Positions 8,842 through 16,172 of a stretch of DNA of 64,000 nt are shown piece after piece. Source of the stretch: VAZQ01 sp036555745 (GTDB taxonomy: Bacteria; Pseudomonadota; Alphaproteobacteria; Rhizobiales; Xanthobacteraceae); contig DATBKV010000243.1 in the NCBI GenBank assembly GCA_036555745.1, positions 18,333 to 82,332 on the forward strand, in the 5' to 3' direction. The notes under the pieces are model-generated. The model saw only the letters and a program-made list of their open reading frames with translations, had not been told where the DNA came from and made no database searches. The stretch's first letter is position 1; every line of letters begins with the position of its first letter. The translations under genes and the position numbers were made by a program.

Positions 8842-9456
8842 ATGCTCACTCTCGCCACCTCATCCCAGATTACCATACCGGTAGCCGATAAAACGGCAGC
8901 CACTCGCGATGTATCAGACGAAGCCCTGGTGGATGCCATCGCCGCCGGCGACCGTGGCGCGATGCGGACGCTTTACCTGCGGCACAATGTGCGGATCTAC
9001 CGTTTCGTCCTGCGTCTGACCGGCGATGCCGCTTCAGCCGAGGATATCGTCAGCGAGGTCTTCCTCGACGTCTGGCGCCAGGCCGCCGCATTCGAGGCGC
9101 GGTCGCGAGCCGCCACCTGGATCCTGAGCATTGCCCGCTACAAGGCGCTGTCCGCGCTGCGCGGGCGCGCGCACGATCGTCTCGACGACGACGCGGCCAT
9201 GGCGGTCGCGGATCCTGCCGACGATCCCGAGACCGTGCTGCACCATCAGGACCGAAGCGCGATCGTTCGCAAGTGCCTGTCGCAGCTCTCCGCGATCCAT
9301 CGCGAGGTGCTCGATCTCGTCTACTATCACGACAAATCGGTGGACGAGGTCGCCGAGATCGTCGGCGTGCCACCCAGCACCGTGAAGACGCGCATGTTTT
9401 ACGCGCGCCGCCGCATGGAGGGCCTGCTTGAGAGCGAGGGCGTCGCCCTCAATTGA
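8842..9456 (+). CDS. ECF-type RNA polymerase sigma factor
   Basis: 204 residues. The region 2 core is YLRHNVRIYRFVLRLTGDAASAEDIVSEVFLDVWRQ (about residues 47-82), then ATWILSIARYKALS, and region 4 is the helix-turn-helix around VDEVAEIVGVPPSTVKTRMFYARRRM (about 170-195). It redirects RNA polymerase to a small promoter set, usually after release from an anti-sigma factor. No anti-sigma or zinc-binding ChrR-like gene lies next to it. GGGGGATCA precedes the start. The following two genes are separately placed behind an FNR/FixK-like box, so they need not be its targets. Confidence 0.9.
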   Translation: MLTLATSSQITIPVADKTAATRDVSDEALVDAIAAGDRGAMRTLYLRHNVRIYRFVLRLTGDAASAEDIVSEVFLDVWRQAAAFEARSRAATWILSIARYKALSALRGRAHDRLDDDAAMAVADPADDPETVLHHQDRSAIVRKCLSQLSAIHREVLDLVYYHDKSVDEVAEIVGVPPSTVKTRMFYARRRMEGLLESEGVALN

Positions 9457-9486
9457 CGCGGCAGCTCCGCGGGTCCGTGCCATCGG

Positions 9487-9500
9487 TTGATCCAGATCAT
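9487..9500 (+). promoter_or_regulatory. FNR/FixK-type box
   Basis: TTGATCCAGATCAT, one mismatch to TTGAT-N4-ATCAA. It is centred 64.5 bp before the start at 9558, so it would drive the unknown gene and the CBS-BON gene. Confidence 0.6.
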
Positions 9501-9557
9501 AGGGCGGCGGCCGGCGAGGCCCTATGAAGCCGATAGACGAGAAACGAGGCGATCGAC

Positions 9558-9980
9558 ATGAGCAAGCCCATTCCGGACAAGGCCGAAGTGACCCTGGAGT
9601 ATCCCGATAAGTTCTACATCGGAACTTTCGAGCGGACGGCGCGATTTGAGGCCCATCTCGACCCAGCTGGCATTTCGCTCAGCCTCGACCGTGGCGGCGA
9701 GGTGGCCGTGCGCAAGTCGGTTCACATGCATTTCCATTACGCCTTGTTCGCCGACATCCTGCAGGACTTGGCGCAGACGGTCGCCGCGCTGCCGCCACAA
9801 GACGAGGCCCACCGGCAGGCGCTACGCGACGGCGCCAAGGCGCTCTATCTCGCGCTCGGCGGGGATGCGGAGCAGGCGGCGAGCCAATCCGCAACGCAGG
9901 CCGCCGGAGCACGCGGCAGCGCCGACCTTGAGGGCATATCGCCCGAGGAGGAGGTCCTCTTGCTGCACGTCATTGAGTAA
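9558..9980 (+). CDS. Conserved-looking protein of unknown function, 140 aa
   Basis: Soluble protein with no signal peptide or membrane segment. The first 75 residues read like a compact beta-rich domain (VTLEYPDKFYIGTFERTARF) containing a His-rich MHFHY. It is followed by an amphipathic helix (LRDGAKALYLALGG), an Ala/Gln/Ser linker and a short acidic tail, EEEVLLLHVIE. I do not recognise the family. It lies behind an FNR/FixK-like box and 38 bp before a CBS-BON gene on the same strand, so it is probably co-transcribed with that gene and induced when oxygen is low. Confidence 0.7.
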   Translation: MSKPIPDKAEVTLEYPDKFYIGTFERTARFEAHLDPAGISLSLDRGGEVAVRKSVHMHFHYALFADILQDLAQTVAALPPQDEAHRQALRDGAKALYLALGGDAEQAASQSATQAAGARGSADLEGISPEEEVLLLHVIE

Positions 9981-10018
9981 GCCGGCGCTGCAGCCAATTT
10001 CCCGAATGGAGCCGAGCC

Positions 10019-10711
10019 ATGAAAGCTGCCGACGTGATGGTGACGAATGTCGTCACGGTCGGTCCTGACGCATGTGTTCAGGACGTTGCCCGCATCCTCA
10101 TCGATTGCCGCATCAGCGCCGTCCCCGTCGTGGGATCCGATGGCAGGCTCGTGGGGATCGTCAGCGAGGGCGACCTCATGCGCCGCGTCGAGGCCGGCAC
10201 CGGCCGCAGGCGGCCGTGGTGGCTTGCCATTCTCACCGGCAAGGACGTGCTGGCCAGCGAATTCGTCAAGGAACATTCGCGCAAGGTCGCGGACGTCATG
10301 ACGCGTCAGGTGGTAACAGCGGCCCCCGACACGCCGTTGTGGGCGGTTGCGAACCTTCTGGAGAAGAACGCCATCAAGCGGGTCCCGATCGTGCAGGACG
10401 GCAAGGTCGTCGGCATCGTCAGCCGTGCGAACCTCCTGCAGGCGCTGGCCAGTTTCAGCAAACGGATGGAATCTGCGACCCCTGAGGACGATGCGAAAAT
10501 CCGCGAGCGGGTGCTCACCCAGCTCAAGGCCGAGCCCTGGACCAGGCCGTCGCTGATCAATGTGATCGTGCAGGACGGCACGGTCGAGCTGTGGGGCGTC
10601 GTCGATTCCGCCTCCGAGAAGAAGGCGGTCCGGGTCGCCGCCGAGGTCACCCCGGGCGTGCGTGCGGTGAACGACAATCTGATCATTCGTCCGGCGGAGT
10701 CCGGCTACTGA
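10019..10711 (+). CDS. CBS-pair and BON-domain protein
   Basis: 230 residues. CBS 1 is about residues 8-60 (VGIVSEGDLMRR), CBS 2 about 92-145 (VGIVSRANLLQAL), and a BON domain about 155-225 (LINVIVQDGTVELWGVVDS, then GVRAVNDNLI). CBS pairs sense adenosine nucleotides such as AMP or ATP, and BON domains bind membranes or other partners. A close paralogue of nearly the same length is at 25158-25847. Second gene of the small operon behind the box at 9487, in a stress-gene setting. Confidence 0.9.
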   Translation: MKAADVMVTNVVTVGPDACVQDVARILIDCRISAVPVVGSDGRLVGIVSEGDLMRRVEAGTGRRRPWWLAILTGKDVLASEFVKEHSRKVADVMTRQVVTAAPDTPLWAVANLLEKNAIKRVPIVQDGKVVGIVSRANLLQALASFSKRMESATPEDDAKIRERVLTQLKAEPWTRPSLINVIVQDGTVELWGVVDSASEKKAVRVAAEVTPGVRAVNDNLIIRPAESGY

Positions 10712-10820
10712 CGCTGCCGCGCGAGGGCGGCTGTTTTCAGCTCGACATGGCGCAGGGGAACGACCGCATTGCGCGGCGTTGCGTCTGGCAGGTCCGGCAG
10801 ATTTACGGCTCGAGTTCAAT

Positions 10821-11642
10821 TCAGTGTGACAACATGCAACAGACCGGGCTATTGGCAAGCAGCTCATGGGTAACGCCGCCGAACATCCATTCGCCTAAGC
10901 GGCTGTGGCCGTATCCGCCGGCCACGACCAGGTCGGCATTCTCCGCGCGCACCAGTTCGATGAGCTCGGTCGCAGCCGGGCGCTGCGCGCGCCGCCAGAT
11001 CTCGTCCGCCACCGGGATGCCGTGGCGCGCGAGGTAGCGCCCAACATCGGCAAGAATCGTCTGCTCCCGCGCATCCGCGCCGTCCTCGCCGATCTCGACC
11101 AGAAGGACATCCCGCGCTCGCCGCAGGAACGGGATGGCATCGCGCAGAGCCCGTCGGCACTCGCGCGTATCCTTGCACGCAACCACCACGCGGCGAAGCG
11201 TAAGCGGAGCGACGATCTCGGGCACCACCAGAACCGGCCGTCCCGCCCGCAACAGGATGACGCCGGGCTCCACCGGCTCGTGCAGGTTGCCGCCGGTGCG
11301 CCGGGGGCCGACAATGATGAGGTCCGCCGCCCTCGCCTCCCGCGACACCAGCTCGAACGGCAGATCAAGCGCGGTGCGCCATTCGACCTCTTTGAGATGC
11401 TGCCCGCGAGCCTGGAACTTCTTGCCCATCTCCTGCAAGCGTGCCGTCAGCCTGCGACAGTCGTGCTCCGTCGGCTCGCCATAGACGACAACCCCGCCTG
11501 CGGCGAAAGCCGGGCGCAGCGCCAGGCCCGCGATTCCGATGAGTGCCGCCTCGAAGCGCTCCGCCAAGTCGAGCGCAAGATCAACTCTTCCCTCGCAGTC
11601 GTGCTCGACGTCGAGGTGAACCATCATCGCTGCAAACGACAT
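10821..11642 (-). CDS. Universal stress protein, tandem UspA domains, C-terminal CC motif
   Basis: 273 residues, two UspA domains. The second carries VAGGYGHSRLGEWMFGGVT, the nucleotide-binding loop. The end is SPVCCMLSH, with two adjacent Cys shared with three other Usp proteins here (23259, 56643 and 57480). The start MSFAAMMVHLDVEHDCEGR is family-typical. An FNR/FixK-type box is centred 60.5 bp upstream, in the gap after the cytochrome c gene on the same strand. So the gene can be transcribed on its own under low oxygen or from the upstream receiver/cytochrome operon. Confidence 0.9.
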   Translation of the reverse strand: MSFAAMMVHLDVEHDCEGRVDLALDLAERFEAALIGIAGLALRPAFAAGGVVVYGEPTEHDCRRLTARLQEMGKKFQARGQHLKEVEWRTALDLPFELVSREARAADLIIVGPRRTGGNLHEPVEPGVILLRAGRPVLVVPEIVAPLTLRRVVVACKDTRECRRALRDAIPFLRRARDVLLVEIGEDGADAREQTILADVGRYLARHGIPVADEIWRRAQRPAATELIELVRAENADLVVAGGYGHSRLGEWMFGGVTHELLANSPVCCMLSH

Positions 11643-11695
11643 TATCCCTTCCCGTCGCCGCGGGCCGCTGATGGCGCTACCGCGGCACCCAAGTC

Positions 11696-11709
11696 ATGAT
11701 GCAAATCAA
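11696..11709 (-). promoter_or_regulatory. FNR/FixK-type box
   Basis: On the minus strand TTGATTTGCATCAT, one mismatch to TTGAT-N4-ATCAA, centred 60.5 bp before the Usp start at 11642. Confidence 0.65.
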
Positions 11710-11735
11710 CGTCGCGCCTGATGCCAAACACCGCG

Positions 11736-12080
11736 TTACCGCTCCTGGATCGATTTGAGATAGGCGAGGATCGCACCGACGTCCTCCGGCCCGAAGGCGA
11801 ACTCGGGCATGTCCGGATGGCCCACCGACAAGCCTTCCGCCAAGGCTTCCCCGAGGCCGTCGATCGGATAGCGACGCGCGAGCGTTCGAAACGGCGGCGC
11901 TTCCGGATGCGGGCTCGCTCCAGCCCTGCCGATCGCGTGGCAGCGGGCACAGCTCTTGGCCAGCAGGGCCTCCCCGCGTTTGAGCGGCGCGATGCCTTCC
12001 TGCGCGGAGGCCGCGGACAGGGTCACGGCGGTCATCGCGACCACCGCAAGCAAAATGCGCCAGGAACGGCACCCGCGCAT
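11736..12080 (-). CDS. Small exported cytochrome c
   Basis: 114 residues. A leader (MRGCRSWRILLAVVAMTAVTLSAASAQ) is followed by one heme site, CARCHAIG, a Met-containing loop (GHPDMPEF) and a final helix VGAILAYLKSI, as in class I cytochromes c. The start one base after the receiver gene stop implies translational coupling. Its place beside the cbb3 oxidase genes, divergent from ccoN, suggests it could donate electrons to that oxidase; this is inference. A similar cytochrome lies at 61235. Confidence 0.85.
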   Translation of the reverse strand: MRGCRSWRILLAVVAMTAVTLSAASAQEGIAPLKRGEALLAKSCARCHAIGRAGASPHPEAPPFRTLARRYPIDGLGEALAEGLSVGHPDMPEFAFGPEDVGAILAYLKSIQER

Positions 12081-12081
12081 G

Positions 12082-12477
12082 CTAGAGCCGGCTCTCGGCG
12101 ACGAGGTCGCGAATCTTGTCGAACAGCGCGTTGCCGAGCAGCGGCTTTTCGACGATGGGAATGCCAGCCTTTTGCGCCCGCGCGCGCACCGACCAATTGG
12201 GGTGGCTGGTGATGAGGATTGCCGGCGCCGCGAACTGGCGCGCACGCAGAAGCGCTATGAGATCAAGCCCCTGCATGTCCGGCATGTTCTGGTCGACGAC
12301 GAAACAGCTGCAGCGCCCGAGGTCGACGTCCGCCAGGAGCTCGGCCACGCTGGCGTAGCTGCGTACCGCGAGCCCTTCGATCTCGAGCGAGAACTTGAGC
12401 GAATTGCGCACGGCGAGGTCGTCATCGATGACGATGACGACGAATCCGGAAGCCAACATTTCTTGCACGGCCATCAT
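12082..12477 (-). CDS. Stand-alone response-regulator receiver domain (FixJ-like)
   Basis: 131 residues, receiver only. IVIDDD gives the acidic pocket, FVVDQNMPDM the phospho-acceptor Asp, ILITSH the conserved Ser/Thr switch region and IVEKPL the conserved Lys-Pro. The protein ends right after the receiver fold, so there is no DNA-binding domain. The sequence style is closest to the FixJ receiver. It could be a phosphate sink or single-domain signal mediator for a FixL-type kinase, but no kinase gene is in view. The starts at 12477 or 12474 are equally possible; the longer frame to 12636 would cover the FNR/FixK box and is rejected. Confidence 0.8.
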   Translation of the reverse strand: MMAVQEMLASGFVVIVIDDDLAVRNSLKFSLEIEGLAVRSYASVAELLADVDLGRCSCFVVDQNMPDMQGLDLIALLRARQFAAPAILITSHPNWSVRARAQKAGIPIVEKPLLGNALFDKIRDLVAESRL

Positions 12478-12525
12478 GGTCGCCCGCTTTCGCCGCCAGC
12501 AAGCACGCAAGCGAGGATGGCCGCT

Positions 12526-12539
12526 TTGATTTGGCTCAA
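12526..12539 (-). promoter_or_regulatory. FNR/FixK-type box for the receiver/cytochrome operon
   Basis: TTGATTTGGCTCAA, one mismatch to TTGAT-N4-ATCAA. It is centred about 56-59 bp before the receiver gene start and forms the left one of two boxes in the divergent gap with ccoN. Confidence 0.6.
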
Positions 12540-12610
12540 ATCGCCGCCGGCAAGACGCCGCTGGCGGGCCACGGCGCAACCGCGAGGCATGCCGGCAAAC
12601 CGGCCGCGGT

Positions 12611-12624
12611 TTGATTTGCATCAA
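12611..12624 (+). promoter_or_regulatory. FNR/FixK-type box for the cbb3 operon
   Basis: TTGATTTGCATCAA, a perfect match to TTGAT-N4-ATCAA, centred 103.5 bp before the ccoN start. FixK/FNR control of ccoNOQP is well established in rhizobia and related bacteria. Confidence 0.85.
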
Positions 12625-12720
12625 AGCCGCTCTCACTGCATCGCACCATGGTTCTCAGCCAACGGTGCGTCGCGCGCCACGGCAGCTCGGCTGCGCATCA
12701 AGATCGAGGACACCAAGGAC

Positions 12721-14373
12721 ATGAGCTCTGCTGCGATCGATCGCAAGAGCATGACCATCGGCGAAGGCGGAACGGCGATCGCGTTCGCCGCGCTGGCGCT
12801 TTCTTCGATCATCGTGGCGGCGAACGCATACACCCCGGAATACGCCTTTCACGCCTGGCTCTCCGCCGCGGCCAGCGTCGCCACCGTATTTGTCATCGTC
12901 AATCGCTACTACGAGCGCCCGTCCGGGTTGCCGCCGCTCACCGTCGAGGGCCGACCCAACTACAACATGGGTCCGGTCAAGTTCGCGACGGTCGCCGCCG
13001 TGGTCTGGGGCGTTGCCGGCTTCACCGTGGGGCTGTGGGCGGCGCTCGAGCTCGCGTTTCCAGCCCTCAATTTCGACCTGCCGTGGATTTCGTTCGGCCG
13101 CATCCGGCCGCTGCACACCTCCGCCGTGATCTTCGCCTTCGGCGGCAACGTGCTGCTGGCGACCTCGTTCTACGTGGTGCAACGGACCTGCCGTGCGCGG
13201 CTCGCCGGCGACATCGCGCCCTGGTTCGTGGTGCTTGGCTACAATTTTTTCATCGTCATCGCCGGGACCGGCTATCTGCTCGGCATCACGCAATCAAAGG
13301 AATATGCCGAGCCAGAATGGTATGCCGATCTCTGGCTTACGATCGTCTGGGTCGTTTACTTCCTAGTCTATCTCGGCACCATCATGCGGCGCAGCGAGCC
13401 GCACATCTACGTCGCCAACTGGTTCTATCTCGCCTTCATCCTCACCATCGCGGTGCTGCACCTCGGCAACAACGCCGCCATCCCGGTGTCGCCGTTCTCG
13501 CCAAAGTCCTACATCGTCTGGGCCGGCGTGCAGGATGCAATGGTGCAGTGGTGGTACGGGCACAACGCGGTGGGCTTCTTCCTCACCGCGGGCTTCCTCG
13601 GCATCATGTACTACTTCATTCCGAAGCGGGCCGAGCGGCCGATCTACTCCTACCGGCTCTCGATCATCCACTTCTGGGCGCTGATTTTCCTCTATATCTG
13701 GGCCGGTCCCCACCATCTGCACTACACGGCGCTGCCGGACTGGGCGCAGACGCTGGGCATGACATTCTCCATCATGCTGTGGATGCCGTCGTGGGGCGGC
13801 ATGATCAACGGCATCATGACGCTGTCGGGGGCATGGGACAAGCTGCGCACCGATCCGGTGCTGCGCATGATGGTGGTATCAGTCGCCTTCTACGGCATGG
13901 CCACCTTCGAAGGCCCGTTGATGTCGGTGAAAGCGGTGAACTCGCTCAGCCACTACACCGACTGGACCATCGGCCACGTGCACTCCGGCGCGCTGGGCTG
14001 GGTCGGCTACATATCGTTCGGCGCGATCTATTGCCTGGTGCCGTGGCTGTGGAACCGCGAGCGGCTGTACTCGCTCAAGCTGGTCAATTGGCACTTCTGG
14101 ATCTCCACCATCGGCATCGTGCTCTACATCTCGGCGATGTGGGTGTCGGGCATCCTGCAGGGGCTGATGTGGCGCGCCTATACCAAGCTCGGCTTCCTCG
14201 AATACTCCTTCATCGAAACCGTCGAGGCCATGCACCCGTTCTACGTCATCCGCGCGCTCGGCGGCGCGCTCTTCCTCCTCGGCGCGCTGATCATGGTCTG
14301 GAACCTGTGGCGCACCGTCTATCCAAGCCCGGTCCTCGCTCCGGCCAAGCCGGCGCTGGCGCCGGCCGAGTGA
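12721..14373 (+). CDS. ccoN: cbb3-type cytochrome c oxidase subunit I
   Basis: 550 residues, the catalytic subunit with about twelve membrane helices. It reduces oxygen to water at the heme b3-CuB centre and pumps protons. Visible His ligands are in YGHNAVGF (CuB side), AGPHHLHYT (CuB His pair) and TIGHVHSGALGW (heme ligands), with the N-terminal RPLHTSAV His for heme b. The start ATG 12721 follows AAGGAC; the longer frame to 11956 runs through two other genes and the FNR/FixK box. First gene of ccoNOQPGHIS, whose high oxygen affinity suits micro-oxic life. Confidence 0.97.
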   Translation: MSSAAIDRKSMTIGEGGTAIAFAALALSSIIVAANAYTPEYAFHAWLSAAASVATVFVIVNRYYERPSGLPPLTVEGRPNYNMGPVKFATVAAVVWGVAGFTVGLWAALELAFPALNFDLPWISFGRIRPLHTSAVIFAFGGNVLLATSFYVVQRTCRARLAGDIAPWFVVLGYNFFIVIAGTGYLLGITQSKEYAEPEWYADLWLTIVWVVYFLVYLGTIMRRSEPHIYVANWFYLAFILTIAVLHLGNNAAIPVSPFSPKSYIVWAGVQDAMVQWWYGHNAVGFFLTAGFLGIMYYFIPKRAERPIYSYRLSIIHFWALIFLYIWAGPHHLHYTALPDWAQTLGMTFSIMLWMPSWGGMINGIMTLSGAWDKLRTDPVLRMMVVSVAFYGMATFEGPLMSVKAVNSLSHYTDWTIGHVHSGALGWVGYISFGAIYCLVPWLWNRERLYSLKLVNWHFWISTIGIVLYISAMWVSGILQGLMWRAYTKLGFLEYSFIETVEAMHPFYVIRALGGALFLLGALIMVWNLWRTVYPSPVLAPAKPALAPAE

Positions 14374-14383
14374 GGAGCCCGCG

Positions 14384-15112
14384 ATGTCGCTGTGGAAGAA
14401 ACACGCGGTCCTCGAGACCAATTCCATCCTGCTGGTGATCGGGGTGCTGGTCGTGATCGCGATCGGCGGCCTCGTAGAGATCACGCCGCTGTTTTATCTC
14501 AAGAGCACGATTGAAAAGGTCGAGGGCATGCGTCCTTACACGCCGCTGGAGCTGGCCGGCCGCAACATCTACGTGCGCGAGGGCTGCTACAACTGCCATT
14601 CGCAGATGATCCGCTCCCTGCGCGACGAGGTGGAACGCTACGGGCACTATTCGCTGGCGGCAGAGAGCATGTATGACCGCCCGTTCCAATGGGGATCGAA
14701 GCGCACCGGGCCCGACCTGGCGCGAGTCGGCGGCAAATATTCCGACGATTGGCACCGCGACCATCTCAATGCACCGAAGTCGGTCGTGCCGGGAACAGTG
14801 ATGCCGGCCTATCCATGGCTCGCGCAGACCGAGCTCGACCTCTCCCATATCGACGACGATCTGCGCGTGCAGGCAGCGCTCGGCGTGCCATACGGCGCCG
14901 ACATGATCGCCAACGCGCAGGCGGACGCCAGTGCGCAGGCGAGCGCCGAGGCGTCCGACGAGTTGCTCAAACGTTATCCGAAGGCGCAGGCGCGCGACTA
15001 CGACGGCAAGCCCGACCGCCTCAGCGAGGCCGACGCGCTCATCGCCTATCTGCAGATGCTCGGCACGCTGGTCGATTTCAAACTTTACGACGACAAAGCC
15101 AATGTGCGCTGA
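14384..15112 (+). CDS. ccoO: cbb3-type cytochrome c oxidase subunit II (mono-heme)
   Basis: 242 residues. One N-terminal membrane anchor (about 12-33, SILLVIGVLVVIAIGG) is followed by a periplasmic domain with a single heme site, C68-Y-N-C-H, and the family hallmark YVREGCYNCHSQMIR. The distal Met lies in VVPGTVMPAYPWL. It takes electrons from CcoP and passes them to CcoN. It starts 10 bp after ccoN and its stop is 9 bp before ccoQ, as expected within one operon. Confidence 0.97.
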   Translation: MSLWKKHAVLETNSILLVIGVLVVIAIGGLVEITPLFYLKSTIEKVEGMRPYTPLELAGRNIYVREGCYNCHSQMIRSLRDEVERYGHYSLAAESMYDRPFQWGSKRTGPDLARVGGKYSDDWHRDHLNAPKSVVPGTVMPAYPWLAQTELDLSHIDDDLRVQAALGVPYGADMIANAQADASAQASAEASDELLKRYPKAQARDYDGKPDRLSEADALIAYLQMLGTLVDFKLYDDKANVR

Positions 15113-15121
15113 GGACGGGCG

Positions 15122-15277
15122 ATGAACACGACCTACCACGCGGTCGCGCAGTTCGCCCAGACCTGGGGGCTGGCGTATTTCGTCGGCGTCTTCCTGTGCG
15201 TGTTGATGTACGCGCTGTGGCCGTCGCGCCAGCGGCAATTCGACGAGGCCGCCCGCATCCCCCTGCGTGAGGACTGA
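15122..15277 (+). CDS. ccoQ: cbb3-type cytochrome c oxidase subunit IV
   Basis: 51 residues. One membrane helix (about 17-33, GLAYFVGVFLCVLMYAL) is followed by a basic/polar tail, WPSRQRQFDEAARIPL, the standard CcoQ pattern. The protein stabilises the CcoNOP complex. It lies between ccoO and ccoP with one base before the ccoP start. Confidence 0.93.
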   Translation: MNTTYHAVAQFAQTWGLAYFVGVFLCVLMYALWPSRQRQFDEAARIPLRED

Positions 15278-15278
15278 C

Positions 15279-16169
15279 ATGCTCGAGAAGCCGACAGATC
15301 AAGCGCCGGAGGTCGATGCCGTCACCGGCACCTTCACCACCGGCCACTCCTGGGACGGCATCCGCGAGCTGAACACGCCGCTGCCGCGATGGTGGCTGTG
15401 GTTGTTCTACGCGACGATCATCTGGTCAGTCGGCTACTGGGTGGTGTATCCGTCCTGGCCGCTCCTATCCTCGTACACGGCCGGTGCGCTGCGCTGGCAT
15501 TCCCGCGACGCGGTCGTCGCCGACATCGATTCGCTCAAGGCGCAGCGCGGACCGATGGTCGCCAGGCTGGCGGCCGCATCCTTGCAGGAGATCGTCTCCG
15601 ATCCGGTGCTGCTCGACTTCGCGCGCGCGCAGGGGCGCTCGGCGTTCGCCGAGAATTGCGCCCCCTGCCACGGCGCGGGCGGCGGCGGCGGCCGGGGCTA
15701 TCCCAATCTCAACGACGACGACTGGATCTGGGGCGGCACGCTCGACGAGATCGCGCAAACTATCCGCCACGGCGTGCGGTCCGGAGATGCGGATGCCCGG
15801 CAGGGCGCCGCCATGCCCGCCTTCGGCCGCGACGGCGTGCTCAAGCGCACCGACATCGACAATGTCGCCGAATACGTGCGCTCGCTCTCCGGCCTGCCTA
15901 CCACCAAGGCCGATCTCGCCGCCGGGGCGAAGATCTTCGCCGATAATTGCGCGGTCTGCCACGGCGAGACCGGCAAGGGTAAGCGCGAGCTGGGCGCGCC
16001 CAATCTCAGCGATCCTATCTGGCTATACGGCGCCGATCATCCGGCGATCGTGAACGGCATCTGGAACGGACGCGGCGGCGTGATGCCGGCGTGGGTCGGC
16101 CGGCTGGACGACGTCACCATCAAAGCGCTGGCGGTCTACGTGCATTCACTCGGCGGCGGCGAGAAGTAA
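15279..16169 (+). CDS. ccoP: cbb3-type cytochrome c oxidase subunit III (di-heme)
   Basis: 296 residues. A cytoplasmic N-terminal stretch with GHSWDGIRELNTPLPRWW, the CcoP signature, precedes one membrane helix (about 41-62) and two cytochrome c domains with CAPCH (Cys127) and CAVCH (Cys224). It is the entry point for electrons from soluble or membrane cytochromes c. ATG 15279 is chosen over the upstream frame start because it follows ccoQ directly and begins at the family N terminus. Confidence 0.97.
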   Translation: MLEKPTDQAPEVDAVTGTFTTGHSWDGIRELNTPLPRWWLWLFYATIIWSVGYWVVYPSWPLLSSYTAGALRWHSRDAVVADIDSLKAQRGPMVARLAAASLQEIVSDPVLLDFARAQGRSAFAENCAPCHGAGGGGGRGYPNLNDDDWIWGGTLDEIAQTIRHGVRSGDADARQGAAMPAFGRDGVLKRTDIDNVAEYVRSLSGLPTTKADLAAGAKIFADNCAVCHGETGKGKRELGAPNLSDPIWLYGADHPAIVNGIWNGRGGVMPAWVGRLDDVTIKALAVYVHSLGGGEK

Positions 16170-16172
16170 GCC

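Noticed and set aside
12648..14438. A 596-codon plus-strand frame overlapping ccoN in another frame
   Set aside because: Arg/His-rich shadow of the ccoN membrane protein with no family likeness.
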